55,503 nucleotides of DNA, taken from positions 1-55,503 of the forward strand of contig PMSX01000328.1 in the NCBI GenBank assembly GCA_003167495.1. The letters run 5' to 3'. Position 1 is the stretch's first letter; every line of letters starts with the position of its first letter. Positions 43,458 to 52,478 of the stretch are shown here, in pieces. The stretch comes from Bryobacterales bacterium (GTDB lineage Bacteria > Acidobacteriota > Terriglobia > Bryobacterales > Bryobacteraceae). The translations under genes and the position numbers were made by a program. Below the pieces are notes generated by a model. That model saw only the letters and a program-made list of their open reading frames with translations, was not told where the DNA came from and made no database searches.

Positions 43458-44384
43458 TCAGATACTGACATCGATTTCACCCTTGCCCCACACGGTTTGG
43501 CGGCCGACGCCAGTCCATTTCGCTGCGCGTAAGTAAGGTAAGAACTCGGCCAGGTCGCCTTCATACTCGGCTTCTCCGATGAAACCTCCGATGGAGTGAG
43601 TTTGTCCGGTGCGGGTGCTGCGGCGTTGGATATCGACACTCTGAATGTCGCAGCGGGTCATTTTGATGAGTGCGGCGCGGTTGCCGAAGGCACGGAAGTC
43701 GATGGGGAGGGGTCCGTCGCCATAAAGCTCGCGGAGGGTGCTGATGCGGTCTCGGGCGCGGGTTGCGAGGATGGCGAATTCGGGACGACTGGCGAGTTGC
43801 TGGCCGGATTTCAGTTCGGTTGGCGTGATGAACTTGACACGGAAGTGTGAGATCGGCTCAGGGACCGGAGATAGGTCGAGTGTGAGGGGCGGGAGGTCGT
43901 GCTTGTTCTGCATTAGACCGTTTTCGTAGATCATAGCTTGAGTGTGGAGTTGGGAGACGGTGGTGAGATCGACTTTATCCCGGCCGGGTCCCAAGCCGTC
44001 ACGAGCCAATTGGGCGAACGTTAGGACTAAGTAGGCGATGGTTGTGGGGTCTGTGTCGAAGAGGTTGAGGTCGAAGTGAAAGGGTTGGTCCGGGGCGAAC
44101 GTTCGGCCGTCGAGATGGATGGCGCGGAAGACGAAGGGGCGCGGGTGGTCGGCGAGACCACTGGGCCCTGGGGCGGTAGCGGCCGGTTCAAAGAGGCGGG
44201 CGTAGGGGCAGGTGATGCGTTGGGGGCAACTCTGCGCGCCTGGGCAGTGTGGGAGGCAGGCGATGCGGCGAAAGATGCTGCCGAATGCGCCCCGGAGGAT
44301 GTTGGAAGATTTGCCTTCAGGGAAATGAATGGATTCGCGGGCGAGGAAAGAGAAGCGGAGGGGCTCGAGGCGGAAGAGCAACAT
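43458..44384 (-). CDS. cas6: CRISPR pre-crRNA processing endoribonuclease, Cas6 (RAMP)
   Basis: A 308-aa RAMP-type protein of the Cas6 family, which cuts CRISPR precursor RNA within the repeat. The start LEPLRFSFLA is followed by ILRGAFGSIFRR, a four-Cys stretch (CLPHCPGAQSC, then CPYARLFEP), and the family-typical PFHFDLNLFDTD with LARDGLGPGRD. The Gly-rich C-terminal motif LRAAKWTGVGRQTVWGKGEI is that of Cas6. No CRISPR repeat array or other cas gene is seen anywhere in the window. It is divergent from trpB2, with 54 bp between. Confidence 0.85.
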   Translation of the reverse strand: MLLFRLEPLRFSFLARESIHFPEGKSSNILRGAFGSIFRRIACLPHCPGAQSCPQRITCPYARLFEPAATAPGPSGLADHPRPFVFRAIHLDGRTFAPDQPFHFDLNLFDTDPTTIAYLVLTFAQLARDGLGPGRDKVDLTTVSQLHTQAMIYENGLMQNKHDLPPLTLDLSPVPEPISHFRVKFITPTELKSGQQLASRPEFAILATRARDRISTLRELYGDGPLPIDFRAFGNRAALIKMTRCDIQSVDIQRRSTRTGQTHSIGGFIGEAEYEGDLAEFLPYLRAAKWTGVGRQTVWGKGEIDVSI

Positions 44385-44438
44385 TCATTTTACGTTGCTG
44401 GGCCGCAGCGCACTTAATGATAAACTCGCTAGCTTCAT

Positions 44439-45800
44439 ATGGATGAAACTGTAAAATACTTACTCGCCGAAGAGCGCATTCCGAAGTATTGGTACAACTT
44501 GATGGCCGATTTGCCATCGCCGCCACCTCCCGTGCTGCATCCTGGCACCAAGCAGCCTGTGGGTCCGGCGGATCTAGCGCCGCTGTTTCCGATGTCGCTC
44601 ATCGCGCAGGAGGTTTCGATGGAACGGGAAATCGAAATTCCCGTCCCAGTGCGTGAAGTGTACCGCCAATGGCGCCCCACACCGCTGTTCCGTGCGCGCC
44701 GCCTCGAGAAAGCGCTCGATACGCCGGCGCGCATCTACTACAAATACGAAGGAGTCAGTCCTGCCGGCAGCCACAAGCCCAATACCGCCGTCGCGCAAGC
44801 CTTCTACAACAAAGAAGCCGGAGTCAAACGCATCACTACGGAAACGGGCGCGGGACAGTGGGGCTCGGCGCTCGCGTTCGCTGGCGCGTTGTTTGGCATT
44901 GAGATCGATATTTACATGGTTCGGGTTTCTTATAACCAAAAACCATACCGCCGCGCTTTGATGGAAACGTGGGGAGCGCGTTGTGTGGCGTCGCCGTCGA
45001 ACGAAACACAGTCGGGACGCGCGGTGCTGGCGCAACGCGCGGATCATCCCGGAAGCTTGGGCATCGCTATTTCAGAAGCTGTCGAAATGGCGGCGCAACG
45101 CGACGACACGAAATACGCCCTCGGATCGGTCTTGAATCATGTGCTGTTGCATCAGACCGTCATTGGACAAGAGGCGTTGGCGCAATTGGAAATGGCCGGC
45201 GACGATCCCGACGTGTTGGTTGGATGCACCGGCGGCGGTTCAAATTTCGCGGGGATCGTATTTCCATTTCTGGGCCAGCAATTGCGCGGCGGCAAGAAAC
45301 GCAAGATTGTGGCAATCGAACCGGCAGCGTGCCCCAGTTTGACGCGCGGCAAATATGCCTACGATTTTGGCGACACTGGGCATCTGACACCGTTGGCCAA
45401 AATGCACACCCTTGGTTCAACCTTCACGCCGCCCGGCTTCCATGCCGGCGGGTTGCGTTACCACGGCATGGCGCCATTGGTGAGCCATATCAAGGAATTG
45501 GGTTTGATCGAAGCGAAGGCTTATCATCAGGTCGCTTGCTTTGAGGCTGGGGTTCAGTTTGCAAAAGCGGAAGGAATTCTGCCGGCGCCGGAGGCCAACC
45601 ATGCCGTGAAAGGCGCAATCGACGAGGCGTTGGAGGCCAAGCGCGATGGCAAGGCGCCGGTGATCCTCTTCAACCTTTGCGGGCATGGACATTTCGATAT
45701 GCAAGCCTATATCGATTACCAAGCCGGTAAATTGACGGATCAAAGCTATAGCGAAAACGAACTCGCGATGGCGCTCGCGGGTTTACCGGTGGTGGCATAG
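44439..45800 (+). CDS. trpB: tryptophan synthase beta chain, TrpB2 type
   Basis: A 453-aa PLP enzyme that joins indole and serine to tryptophan. TrpB2 has an N-terminal extension relative to TrpB1, seen here (MDETVKYLLAEERIPKYWYN). The PLP Lys113 is in GSHKPNTA, and the phosphate loop is GCTGGGSNFAG. ETGAGQWGSALAFAGALFG is a TrpB signature. TrpB2 is usually found without trpA beside it, as here. It may use free indole or O-phosphoserine-like substrates in some species, by family knowledge. Confidence 0.9.
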   Translation: MDETVKYLLAEERIPKYWYNLMADLPSPPPPVLHPGTKQPVGPADLAPLFPMSLIAQEVSMEREIEIPVPVREVYRQWRPTPLFRARRLEKALDTPARIYYKYEGVSPAGSHKPNTAVAQAFYNKEAGVKRITTETGAGQWGSALAFAGALFGIEIDIYMVRVSYNQKPYRRALMETWGARCVASPSNETQSGRAVLAQRADHPGSLGIAISEAVEMAAQRDDTKYALGSVLNHVLLHQTVIGQEALAQLEMAGDDPDVLVGCTGGGSNFAGIVFPFLGQQLRGGKKRKIVAIEPAACPSLTRGKYAYDFGDTGHLTPLAKMHTLGSTFTPPGFHAGGLRYHGMAPLVSHIKELGLIEAKAYHQVACFEAGVQFAKAEGILPAPEANHAVKGAIDEALEAKRDGKAPVILFNLCGHGHFDMQAYIDYQAGKLTDQSYSENELAMALAGLPVVA

Positions 45801-45804
45801 TTAC

Positions 45805-46926
45805 TTAGCTTTCGACTTCCAGCGCGGCTTGCAGCATCGCACGGGCGTAACCAACGCTAAAGGCGTAGCCCGCATAAGAACCGCCGCCGGGATAACTGGA
45901 TTTAAAGCTAGCGGCGGTCGCGGAAGATTCTTCCTGATCGACATCCAAAGCGCGCGGGTGTTCGGGATAAATCAGGCGCGGATATTTCCCTTTCACCAGT
46001 TCGCGCATCACGCCGAACATGTCGACTTGGCCTTCATCAATAAACACCTCGGCATAGTCTTCATAGGACTTGCGGACGCGGACGTTGCGGAAGTGTACGT
46101 GGTTGATGCAGTCGCGCTGCATAAAATAGCGGCAAACTTCTGGCGGATTCTCGCCCATTTCGCGCGTCACGCCGCAATCGAAGGTAATTCCGTTATGCGG
46201 GCTCGGCACAATATCAACCAATTTCTTCCAACCCGCAACCGTCCCCATAATCTGCTCCGAACCGCGGCTGAGAGGTGCAGGCGGATCGTTCGGGTGCAGG
46301 GCGAGCCGGACATTCGCTTCCGTGGCCACGGGAACCACAGCCCTCAGGAAATAACTGACGTTGGCCCACATTTCGTCAAGCGAGTGAGCGCCTTCGCTCG
46401 CGAGCGGAGGCAGATCTTTCATACGGGCATAGTCGAACGCCGTGTAGCCAGTGTCCGCGCGGCCTGTTTCAGCGAAATAACCTTCCATGGCGCGGTGCGC
46501 ATAGAAGTTGTATTCCACCACAGGCAGACCCGCGCGGCCAGCGGCGCGCAGCGATTGCTGTACTTTGTCGATTTCCTCGTCGCGCCCCGGCCGACCGTAT
46601 AAAGTGTTGGGAAATCCGCTAATCATAAGGTTCGCCAATGTGAGACCGGCTGCCTTAACCGCATCCATCATGGATCGGAGTTCAGCTTCGCGCCAGGGAA
46701 GGACAGCGGGTCCGCCGCGCAGCACGTAGTCCACGCCGAGTTGTTTAACCTTGCGAAGTCCCGTCGGATCGAGATGAGTCAACCCCAAACAGAGCTTGGG
46801 TGTGCCGGGGGATTCGCTGAGCGGCCAATTGTCGAATGCTGCCGAAGCGCCTGGCGCCGAGACACCGGCGAGACCGGAAACAGCAAGGGTCCGCACCAGA
46901 CGGCGGCGGGAGAAAGTCGATTCCAT
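45805..46926 (-). CDS. Tat-exported mannonate-dehydratase/xylose-isomerase-like TIM-barrel protein
   Basis: A 373-aa protein. A Tat signal (MESTFSRRRLVRTLAVSGLA) is followed by a TIM barrel with HPNDPPAPLSRGSEQIMGT, FDCGVTREMG, HVHFRNV and YPEHPRAL. The HPNDPP and HFRNV motifs are those of mannonate dehydratase (UxuA), which is normally cytoplasmic and turns D-mannonate into 2-keto-3-deoxygluconate. Export would be unusual, so the function may differ. The ATG at 46926 is chosen because the Tat signal begins there. Confidence 0.8.
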   Translation of the reverse strand: MESTFSRRRLVRTLAVSGLAGVSAPGASAAFDNWPLSESPGTPKLCLGLTHLDPTGLRKVKQLGVDYVLRGGPAVLPWREAELRSMMDAVKAAGLTLANLMISGFPNTLYGRPGRDEEIDKVQQSLRAAGRAGLPVVEYNFYAHRAMEGYFAETGRADTGYTAFDYARMKDLPPLASEGAHSLDEMWANVSYFLRAVVPVATEANVRLALHPNDPPAPLSRGSEQIMGTVAGWKKLVDIVPSPHNGITFDCGVTREMGENPPEVCRYFMQRDCINHVHFRNVRVRKSYEDYAEVFIDEGQVDMFGVMRELVKGKYPRLIYPEHPRALDVDQEESSATAASFKSSYPGGGSYAGYAFSVGYARAMLQAALEVES

Positions 46927-46942
46927 ATCGAGCGTGATTATT

Positions 46943-47410
46943 TCAGAGCCCGACGGTGAATGCAAGCGGATCGATGGGTTCCGCCGCGGGAGGCGGCGTC
47001 GCGATGTCGATCCAGAAGTACGCCGCCCAACGAATAATTTGAAAAAAGCCGTCGAGGTCGGACACCTTGGTCAGATAGCAGTTGGCGTGAAGTTCGTAAG
47101 CCTCCGTAATGTCTTTGGCCGAATCGGACGAAGTAAGTATAGCAACGGGAATGAGCCGGAAGGAATGATCCGCTTTCATTTGCCGCAGCAGATCGAGGGA
47201 ACCCCCTTTCGGAAGATTGAAGTCGAGAAACATCAGGCGAGGCCGGGGCGCCGAAACGTATTTGCCTTGGTTCCGCAGAAAGCGCCATGCCTCGTCGGCG
47301 TCGCCAACCACGTGGACGGCTACAGCGGGTTCCAGTGTCCGTAACGCCTCTTGCATGAGGCGAACATCGGCAGGATTGTCTTCAACAATTAAGATGTCGC
47401 GATTCAACAC
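46943..47410 (-). CDS. response regulator, Rcp1-type receiver
   Basis: A 155-aa single receiver domain of the phytochrome-partner (Rcp1) type. The acidic pair is in ILIVEDNPAD, the phosphoacceptor Asp in LMFLDFNLPKGGSLDLL, the conserved Thr in VAILTSSDS and the Lys in CYLTKVSDLDGF. A GTG start at 47410 is used. It is 16 bp upstream of the Tat-exported TIM-barrel gene on the same strand. It has no output domain. Confidence 0.87.
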   Translation of the reverse strand: MLNRDILIVEDNPADVRLMQEALRTLEPAVAVHVVGDADEAWRFLRNQGKYVSAPRPRLMFLDFNLPKGGSLDLLRQMKADHSFRLIPVAILTSSDSAKDITEAYELHANCYLTKVSDLDGFFQIIRWAAYFWIDIATPPPAAEPIDPLAFTVGL

Positions 47411-47471
47411 CGTCAGGTCCTAAGGCCCACCCGCCTGGCAAACACGGGAAGGGAGAAATGGCCGGCTGGGT

Positions 47472-47493
47472 GAAAACGATTGCACTCGTTTTC
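47472..47493. other. 7-bp inverted repeat between two regulator genes
   Basis: GAAAACG (47472-47478) and CGTTTTC (47487-47493) form a perfect inverted repeat with an 8-nt loop. It lies in the 142-bp gap between the sigma54 activator and the Rcp1-type regulator, both on the minus strand. It may be a weak terminator or an operator. Confidence 0.3.
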
Positions 47494-47552
47494 CCGCGGC
47501 AACCCTTCTACTCTACCCCGAGAGCATGCAGAAATCACGCGAGCAATGAAGA

Positions 47553-48959
47553 TTAGTCTCCGAGCTCTGTTCGGTCGCCGCCTGGAACGGCAAGGGCGAG
47601 GCTTTTCATTTTGGCCAGCAGTGTGGTGCGTTTAATCTTCAGCAGGTCCGCCGCGCGCGCCTTGTTTCCGCCCGATGCCGTCAGCGCCTGATTCAGTAGC
47701 GACAACTCAAAGCTGCCAACTACTTCATCAAAGTTAAGTCCTTCCTGTGGCAGTTGGATCAACGGCGCCGGCGACATCGCGACGCTGCCGGGACGTTCTG
47801 AAGACGGGGGGCGCCGCGCCAGAAAATCGTTCGGCCCCAACATCCGACGGTCGCCGCTCAAAGCGAAGGCCATTTGGACGGCGTGCTCCAGTTGGCGAAT
47901 ATTCCCCGGCCAGGGAAGTTGTTGCAGCCATTCCACCGCCTCGGCGCTGATTTGTTTCGGTTCGGCGTTTTCGGCCGCGCGAATCTTATCCAAGAAGTGC
48001 TGCAACAGGAGCGGGATATCGTCCCGCCGGTCGCGTAGCGGAGGTAAATGGATGGGCACCACATTCAAGCGGTAGTACAGATCCTCGCGAAAACGCCGCT
48101 CGCGCACGGCTTGTTCCAAGTCGACATTCGAGGCCGCCATGACCCGGACATCCACGCGCACCGTTTCCGAACTTCCCACGCGCTGAAACTCCTGCTCTTG
48201 CAGAACCCGCAGAATTTTAGCTTGTGCCTCCAACGGCAAATCGCCGATTTCATCCAAAAACAGAGAGCCCCGGTGAGCCTGTTCAAAGCGCCCGATCCGG
48301 CTGGAGATGGCGCCCGTAAAGGCACCCTTGGCGTGGCCGAAAAGCTCCGACTCGATCAGCGTTGCCGGGAGCGCAGTGCAGTTGACCGAAACTAAAGATT
48401 GCGCTGCGCGGTTGCTAGCGGCGTGGATCGCCTTGGCTATGACCTCTTTTCCAGTCCCGGTTTCTCCGGCGATCAGAATCGTACAACGCTTCGCCGCAAC
48501 CAATTGAATAATTTCGCAAATCTGCAGCATGGCGCGGCTCTGTCCGATCAGGAAGTGACGCCAAGGCGCCGTTTCCGCCGCCTGCTGCTGAAAAAGGTGA
48601 GATTGCCGTACCGCGCGACCGACCGCATCCGCCAAGCTCTCCGGTTCTAGCTCCCCCAGCAGCACGTGAAAGGCGCCCTGGCGCGTCAAATTAATCACGT
48701 CGTCGATCCCACCTGTTCGATGGCGCACGATGATCGGCAGATGCGGAGCGGCACGGAAGAGTGCGGCCATCGCCTCTTCGCCGTTGGAATCGAGCGAAGC
48801 CAAGCTTAAGACAGCAACATCGCAACGTTCCGAGCGCAGCCGTTGGCAGGCGACACTTATCGAATTCTCGGCCACAATCTCACTCACGCGCAGCGCGGCC
48901 CTCACGCTGATGTCCATCACAGCGGAATCCGGCCCAATCCAAAGTAGTTTGGTACGCAA
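47553..48959 (-). CDS. sigma54-dependent transcriptional activator with degenerate receiver
   Basis: A 468-aa NtrC-like protein. The N-terminal part (1-125) looks like a receiver, but the acidic residues and phosphoacceptor Asp are gone (Ser52 stands at the expected position in VAVLSLASLD). The central AAA+ domain has GETGTGKE, GAFTGA (212-217) for sigma54 contact and FLDEIGDLP. A C-terminal Fis-type helix-turn-helix follows (NQALTASGGNKARAADLLKI). Regulation is therefore not by ordinary phosphorylation. The apparent start is TTG at 48959. Its sigma54 targets are not visible here. Confidence 0.9.
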   Translation of the reverse strand: MRTKLLWIGPDSAVMDISVRAALRVSEIVAENSISVACQRLRSERCDVAVLSLASLDSNGEEAMAALFRAAPHLPIIVRHRTGGIDDVINLTRQGAFHVLLGELEPESLADAVGRAVRQSHLFQQQAAETAPWRHFLIGQSRAMLQICEIIQLVAAKRCTILIAGETGTGKEVIAKAIHAASNRAAQSLVSVNCTALPATLIESELFGHAKGAFTGAISSRIGRFEQAHRGSLFLDEIGDLPLEAQAKILRVLQEQEFQRVGSSETVRVDVRVMAASNVDLEQAVRERRFREDLYYRLNVVPIHLPPLRDRRDDIPLLLQHFLDKIRAAENAEPKQISAEAVEWLQQLPWPGNIRQLEHAVQMAFALSGDRRMLGPNDFLARRPPSSERPGSVAMSPAPLIQLPQEGLNFDEVVGSFELSLLNQALTASGGNKARAADLLKIKRTTLLAKMKSLALAVPGGDRTELGD

Positions 48960-49010
48960 AATGATCTCGGTTCACTCATCGGCACAAAGTGGCAAAAGAT
49001 TGAGGCCCCG

Positions 49011-49028
49011 GAGGCAATTTCTTGCCTC
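49011..49028. other. hairpin in divergent gap
   Basis: GAGGCAA (49011-49017), TTTC, then TTGCCTC (49022-49028) form a perfect stem with a four-base loop. The 252-bp gap 48960-49211 lies between the sigma54 activator start and the serine hydrolase start. Nothing else recognisable is in it. Confidence 0.3.
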
Positions 49029-49211
49029 AAACTGAGCTGAAGCCCGGAGAGTCACAGCCCGTTCAATCCAGCACCCCGTCTGCGCCGTTCTCCTCAGCTC
49101 CTGTCTCCCAGCCGTGCCGTGAGGCAGGGCTAGCCTCCTTGCAGCCCCGCCGGTGGCGTGGCTGTATAGTGTCTCAAGAGAGTTTCCAGTTTCCTTTCAA
49201 CCGGAGCCATC

Positions 49212-50924
49212 ATGTTTCGAGCCACCGTTTTTCTATTTCTTGCAATCGGTTTAGCGAGCTGCCAGAATGCGGCGTCTGCCAATGATCAAAAGAAGACCGC
49301 GCGCGAACTGCATGACCAGGTCGACAAAGTCTTTGCGCAGTGGGACTCCACCATCTCTCCCGGTTGTGCACTATCGGTCATCAAAGATGGGCAGATCACT
49401 TACAAGCGCGGGTACGGAATGGCCGATCTCGATCACGACGTTCCGATAACCGCACAAACCGTGTTTCATGTCGCGTCCATTTCAAAGCAGTTCACGGCGG
49501 CGGCCATTGTATTGCTGGCCCAAGAGCACAAGCTTTCGCTTGACGATGATGTTCGCAAGTACATTCCGGAACTACCCGACTTCGGCGTGCACATCACCAT
49601 CAGACACCTCATTTACCATACAAGCGGCCTCCGCGATCAATGGGAGTTGCTTGGTCTCGCAGGCTGGCGTTATTCCCTCGATCTCATCACCGACGACGAC
49701 GTTCTGGCGCTGATGGCCCGGCAGAAGGATCTCAACTTTAAGCCCGGTGAGAAACACGTCTATTGCAATACGGGATATACATTGCTCGCGCAAATTGTCA
49801 AGCGAGTGAGTGGTCAATCGATGCGTGAATTTACCACCAATCGCATCTTCCAGCCTCTCGGCATGAACAGTACACACTTCCGCGACGACCATGCGGAGAT
49901 AGTCAAACACATCGCGTACGGCTACGTCGATGGGGAGGGCGGGAACGGTTACCGGCTCAGCGTGACGAATTTCGATACAGTGGGCGCAACCAGTCTTTTA
50001 ACCACGGTAGAAGATCTGGCGCAGTGGGACGAAAACTTCTACCATCCTCGCGTTGGTGGTTCCGAGTTGGTCGCACAACAGTTGCAGCGCGGCAAGCTGA
50101 ACAACGGCGAAGAACTCGATTATGCATTTGGTCTGGAACACGGCAAGTATCGCGGCCTCCCCACTGTCGATCACGGCGGCGCCGATGCCGGATATCGGGC
50201 CGATTTGCTGCGTTTTCCCGAACAGCACTTTTCGGTCGCGTGTCTTTGCAACAAGGGCGAGACCAATCCGAGCGATTTGACCCGGAAGGTCGCGGACATC
50301 TACTTGGCCGAGAAGTTTACGGAGCCGGCTGCGCCTCGTCCGGAGTCATCCGCCAAATCCGTCACTGTGCCGGCGCAACGGCTCACGCAATACGCTGGCC
50401 TGTATTGGAAGAAGGACGACGAGCATGCCACCCGCATTGTGTTCAAAGATGGAAAGCTATTCCTGGCGTTTTCCGAAGACGATCGGCTGGAATTGACGCC
50501 GCTTTCAGATAACCGCTTCCAGCTAGGCCATTACCCGGTCTGGGTTACCGTTGACCCGCCAACTGCTGGTGCACCGCAGCGGATGAGTATTGGGTCACCG
50601 CAAGACAAAAAGCCGGACGTCTTCGAATTAGTCGCGGAGTTCAAGCCCGCGCCAAATGAACTAGCTGCGTATGCCGGCTCCTACGTAAGTGAAGAGATCG
50701 ACCCCGTCTACCGAATCGTGGTAGAGAACGGTGCCCTCGTATTGAAGCGGCTAAAGTCGAAACCAGAAAAGCTCGAGCCGACTCTGGCGGATTACTTCCA
50801 AGGGCCAATCGGCGATATTCGTCATATTCATTTCCAGAGAGATCCAGCGGGCAAGGTAACCGGCTTTGTCCTGAACACCGGGCGCATCAAGAATTTCCGC
50901 TTCAAGAAGGCCGCGCCGCTATGA
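49212..50924 (+). CDS. secreted serine hydrolase (beta-lactamase/class C PBP-like)
   Basis: A 570-aa exported hydrolase. The signal peptide ends with a lipobox-like LASC (Cys17). The beta-lactamase fold has the SxxK site SISK (Ser89, Lys92), YCN near 178 and HGG in VDHGGADAGYRAD. Two C-terminal beta-barrel domains follow (about 370-570), each starting with an AYAG/QYAG-like strand. A GGAG lies before the ATG. Peptidase or esterase activity is likely; the natural substrate is unknown. It is related to but not a copy of the hydrolase at 22-24 kb. Confidence 0.88.
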   Translation: MFRATVFLFLAIGLASCQNAASANDQKKTARELHDQVDKVFAQWDSTISPGCALSVIKDGQITYKRGYGMADLDHDVPITAQTVFHVASISKQFTAAAIVLLAQEHKLSLDDDVRKYIPELPDFGVHITIRHLIYHTSGLRDQWELLGLAGWRYSLDLITDDDVLALMARQKDLNFKPGEKHVYCNTGYTLLAQIVKRVSGQSMREFTTNRIFQPLGMNSTHFRDDHAEIVKHIAYGYVDGEGGNGYRLSVTNFDTVGATSLLTTVEDLAQWDENFYHPRVGGSELVAQQLQRGKLNNGEELDYAFGLEHGKYRGLPTVDHGGADAGYRADLLRFPEQHFSVACLCNKGETNPSDLTRKVADIYLAEKFTEPAAPRPESSAKSVTVPAQRLTQYAGLYWKKDDEHATRIVFKDGKLFLAFSEDDRLELTPLSDNRFQLGHYPVWVTVDPPTAGAPQRMSIGSPQDKKPDVFELVAEFKPAPNELAAYAGSYVSEEIDPVYRIVVENGALVLKRLKSKPEKLEPTLADYFQGPIGDIRHIHFQRDPAGKVTGFVLNTGRIKNFRFKKAAPL

Positions 50925-50931
50925 GTAAGTA

Positions 50932-51561
50932 TTAGGAGCCCGGTGTCGTCGAGTAAAGCCCTGTGATGCTGGCGCTTGCCAAGATATGGCCTGCTCTTCC
51001 AGCCTCCTCCAAACCCCGATACAAAGTAAGTGCGCTCGCGGGGAAATTCGCAGACCCAGGCAGGTCAAGGTCCGTATCGAGCGCGTAGACGGTGAAAACG
51101 TAATGATGGACATTGGGCGGATAATTCGCCGGCGGACACGGCCCGTCGTAACTAAGATCTCCGAAGACATTCACCACTTGTGGTCCATAGCTGCTTCCAG
51201 CCACCCCGGCATTCTCCGGGAGCTCGGTAATCGAAGCCGGTATGTTGTACATGCCCCAATGCGTTACGCCTGCGGTCACGTCGAACGTTGTCACAACGAA
51301 GCTGTGCGTTCGCCGCGGTGCATGTGTCCACGATAGCTGAGGCGATTGATCCAATCCTGTGCCTCCGCCAAGGGAACAGGAATTCGATCCGCTCACCGGA
51401 TAGTTGTAGATCATGCTAAGAGGCAGCGTCGTTGCACCGTCCGCGAACGTCGCGCTGCTTAGCGTGAATCGATCGTCTCTCCAATCCTGAGCGGACGTGA
51501 GCTTCGCCAAGGTCACCAATGCAAACGCAGCGATCGCTGTTGTCGTGCTAATCGTTTTCAT
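50932..51561 (-). CDS. secreted PEBP (YbhB/YbcL-like) protein
   Basis: A 209-aa protein with a signal peptide (MKTISTTTAIAAFALVTLAKLTSA, with MKT start at 51561). The phosphatidylethanolamine-binding-protein fold is seen in SPQLSWTHAP, VTHWGMYNIP, YDGPCPPAN and HHYVFTVYALD. YbhB-like proteins bind ligands; bacterial roles are not settled. Convergent with the serine hydrolase, 7 bp apart. Confidence 0.85.
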   Translation of the reverse strand: MKTISTTTAIAAFALVTLAKLTSAQDWRDDRFTLSSATFADGATTLPLSMIYNYPVSGSNSCSLGGGTGLDQSPQLSWTHAPRRTHSFVVTTFDVTAGVTHWGMYNIPASITELPENAGVAGSSYGPQVVNVFGDLSYDGPCPPANYPPNVHHYVFTVYALDTDLDLPGSANFPASALTLYRGLEEAGRAGHILASASITGLYSTTPGS

Positions 51562-51620
51562 AGTAGTAATCTTTCTCGATGCCCGAGTAGTATACACCCA
51601 ATTGCCCCGGGTAAGCGCTT

Positions 51621-51992
51621 CTAACTCTTCTTTCTCGTCGTCGCCTTCGGCTTCAACGACCCCGCGTACTCATAACTGCGCTGAAAAAACTTGGCCAACT
51701 CGCGCGTTGAGGCGAGTAAAGAGTCGGGCACCTCCACATATTCAGGCTGAACCTTGCCATACGCCTCACACAACTTGGCCTTGTACTTCTTCAGAAACGC
51801 CTCACGCTCTTCCGCCGGCAAGCGGAGCTCCAGCTTACCTTCTTTGCTGAGATAACTGAACATATTTCCGTTTACGGACGTGTAAGGCACAGCCGCGCCT
51901 TTCCGCTCCACCTTCGGATTCGTAGCCACCAGCTTTTCGTACAGCGCAAGCTTGTCGGCAGGTGTGGTTCCGGCTGCTGTTTTCTTTGCCAC
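51621..51992 (-). CDS. TfoX-like small protein
   Basis: A 123-aa protein beginning MAKKTAAGTTPADKLALYEK, with a central GNMFSYLSKEGKLELRLPAE and a Lys-rich tail. The middle part resembles the TfoX N-terminal domain fold as I recall it. A basic C terminus (KPKATTRKKS) may bind nucleic acid. No function is established for this group. Separate, single gene; the ATG at 51992 is the only plausible start. Confidence 0.6.
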   Translation of the reverse strand: MAKKTAAGTTPADKLALYEKLVATNPKVERKGAAVPYTSVNGNMFSYLSKEGKLELRLPAEEREAFLKKYKAKLCEAYGKVQPEYVEVPDSLLASTRELAKFFQRSYEYAGSLKPKATTRKKS

Positions 51993-52085
51993 GCAATCAT
52001 TCCTCCTTGGCGACAGTGTATCGAAAACCTTCGCCGTGCCGCATGTGTTGCGCCCCGAAGGTGATTTGAGAGATCATTGAAGTAG

Positions 52086-52262
52086 ATGGACAAACCTTTT
52101 CACTTGCTAACCCCCCAGGAGAAGACTATTCTTCGGATCGCCCAGAATCGCGCGATAAACGAAAAAACGAAGCAGGTTCCTCCTTCCAAATCCTCTGCCG
52201 AGTTCGTTCGCTCCACGCCGGAAGACCATGTTGGCCGTATTATCCGCAAGGTCAAGCCGTAA
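52086..52262 (+). CDS. candidate small protein (58 aa)
   Basis: An ATG at 52086 opens 58 codons ending in TAA at 52262. The protein starts MDKPFHLLTPQEKTILRIAQ and ends HVGRIIRKVKP. It has an even mix of charged and polar residues and no hydrophobic stretch. The upstream sequence TTGAAGTAG is a weak ribosome site. It matches no family I know, and may or may not be translated. Confidence 0.35.
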   Translation: MDKPFHLLTPQEKTILRIAQNRAINEKTKQVPPSKSSAEFVRSTPEDHVGRIIRKVKP

Positions 52263-52436
52263 CAAGGCCTATACCGGCAAATTCCGCGTGGTGGATGCCA
52301 CCACTACGCGGGCTCATCCCGGCCTCAGTCCAAAGACATTCTCCACTTTTTTTGTTTCTGCTGCTCCTTGCTTCATTGCCCGAGTTTTGCAAGATAACTC
52401 TGCCTACCTGCGTCCTCTTCTTCACGCTGCTAGCGC

Positions 52437-52472
52437 TATAATTTAGCCAAAAAAGACTCAGCGACCAGGAGG
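52437..52472 (+). promoter_or_regulatory. promoter -10 box and ribosome site of the ECF sigma operon
   Basis: TATAAT at 52437-52442 is a consensus -10 hexamer. A convincing -35 is not seen at 17 bp. AGGAGG at 52467-52472 stands 6 nt before the ATG at 52479, which makes the start secure. Confidence 0.5.
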
Positions 52473-52478
52473 TTACTT

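Noticed and set aside
51555..51580. TAGTAGTA as a second BlaI operator in front of the PEBP gene
   Set aside because: Only one half site is present, with no inverted partner at suitable distance.
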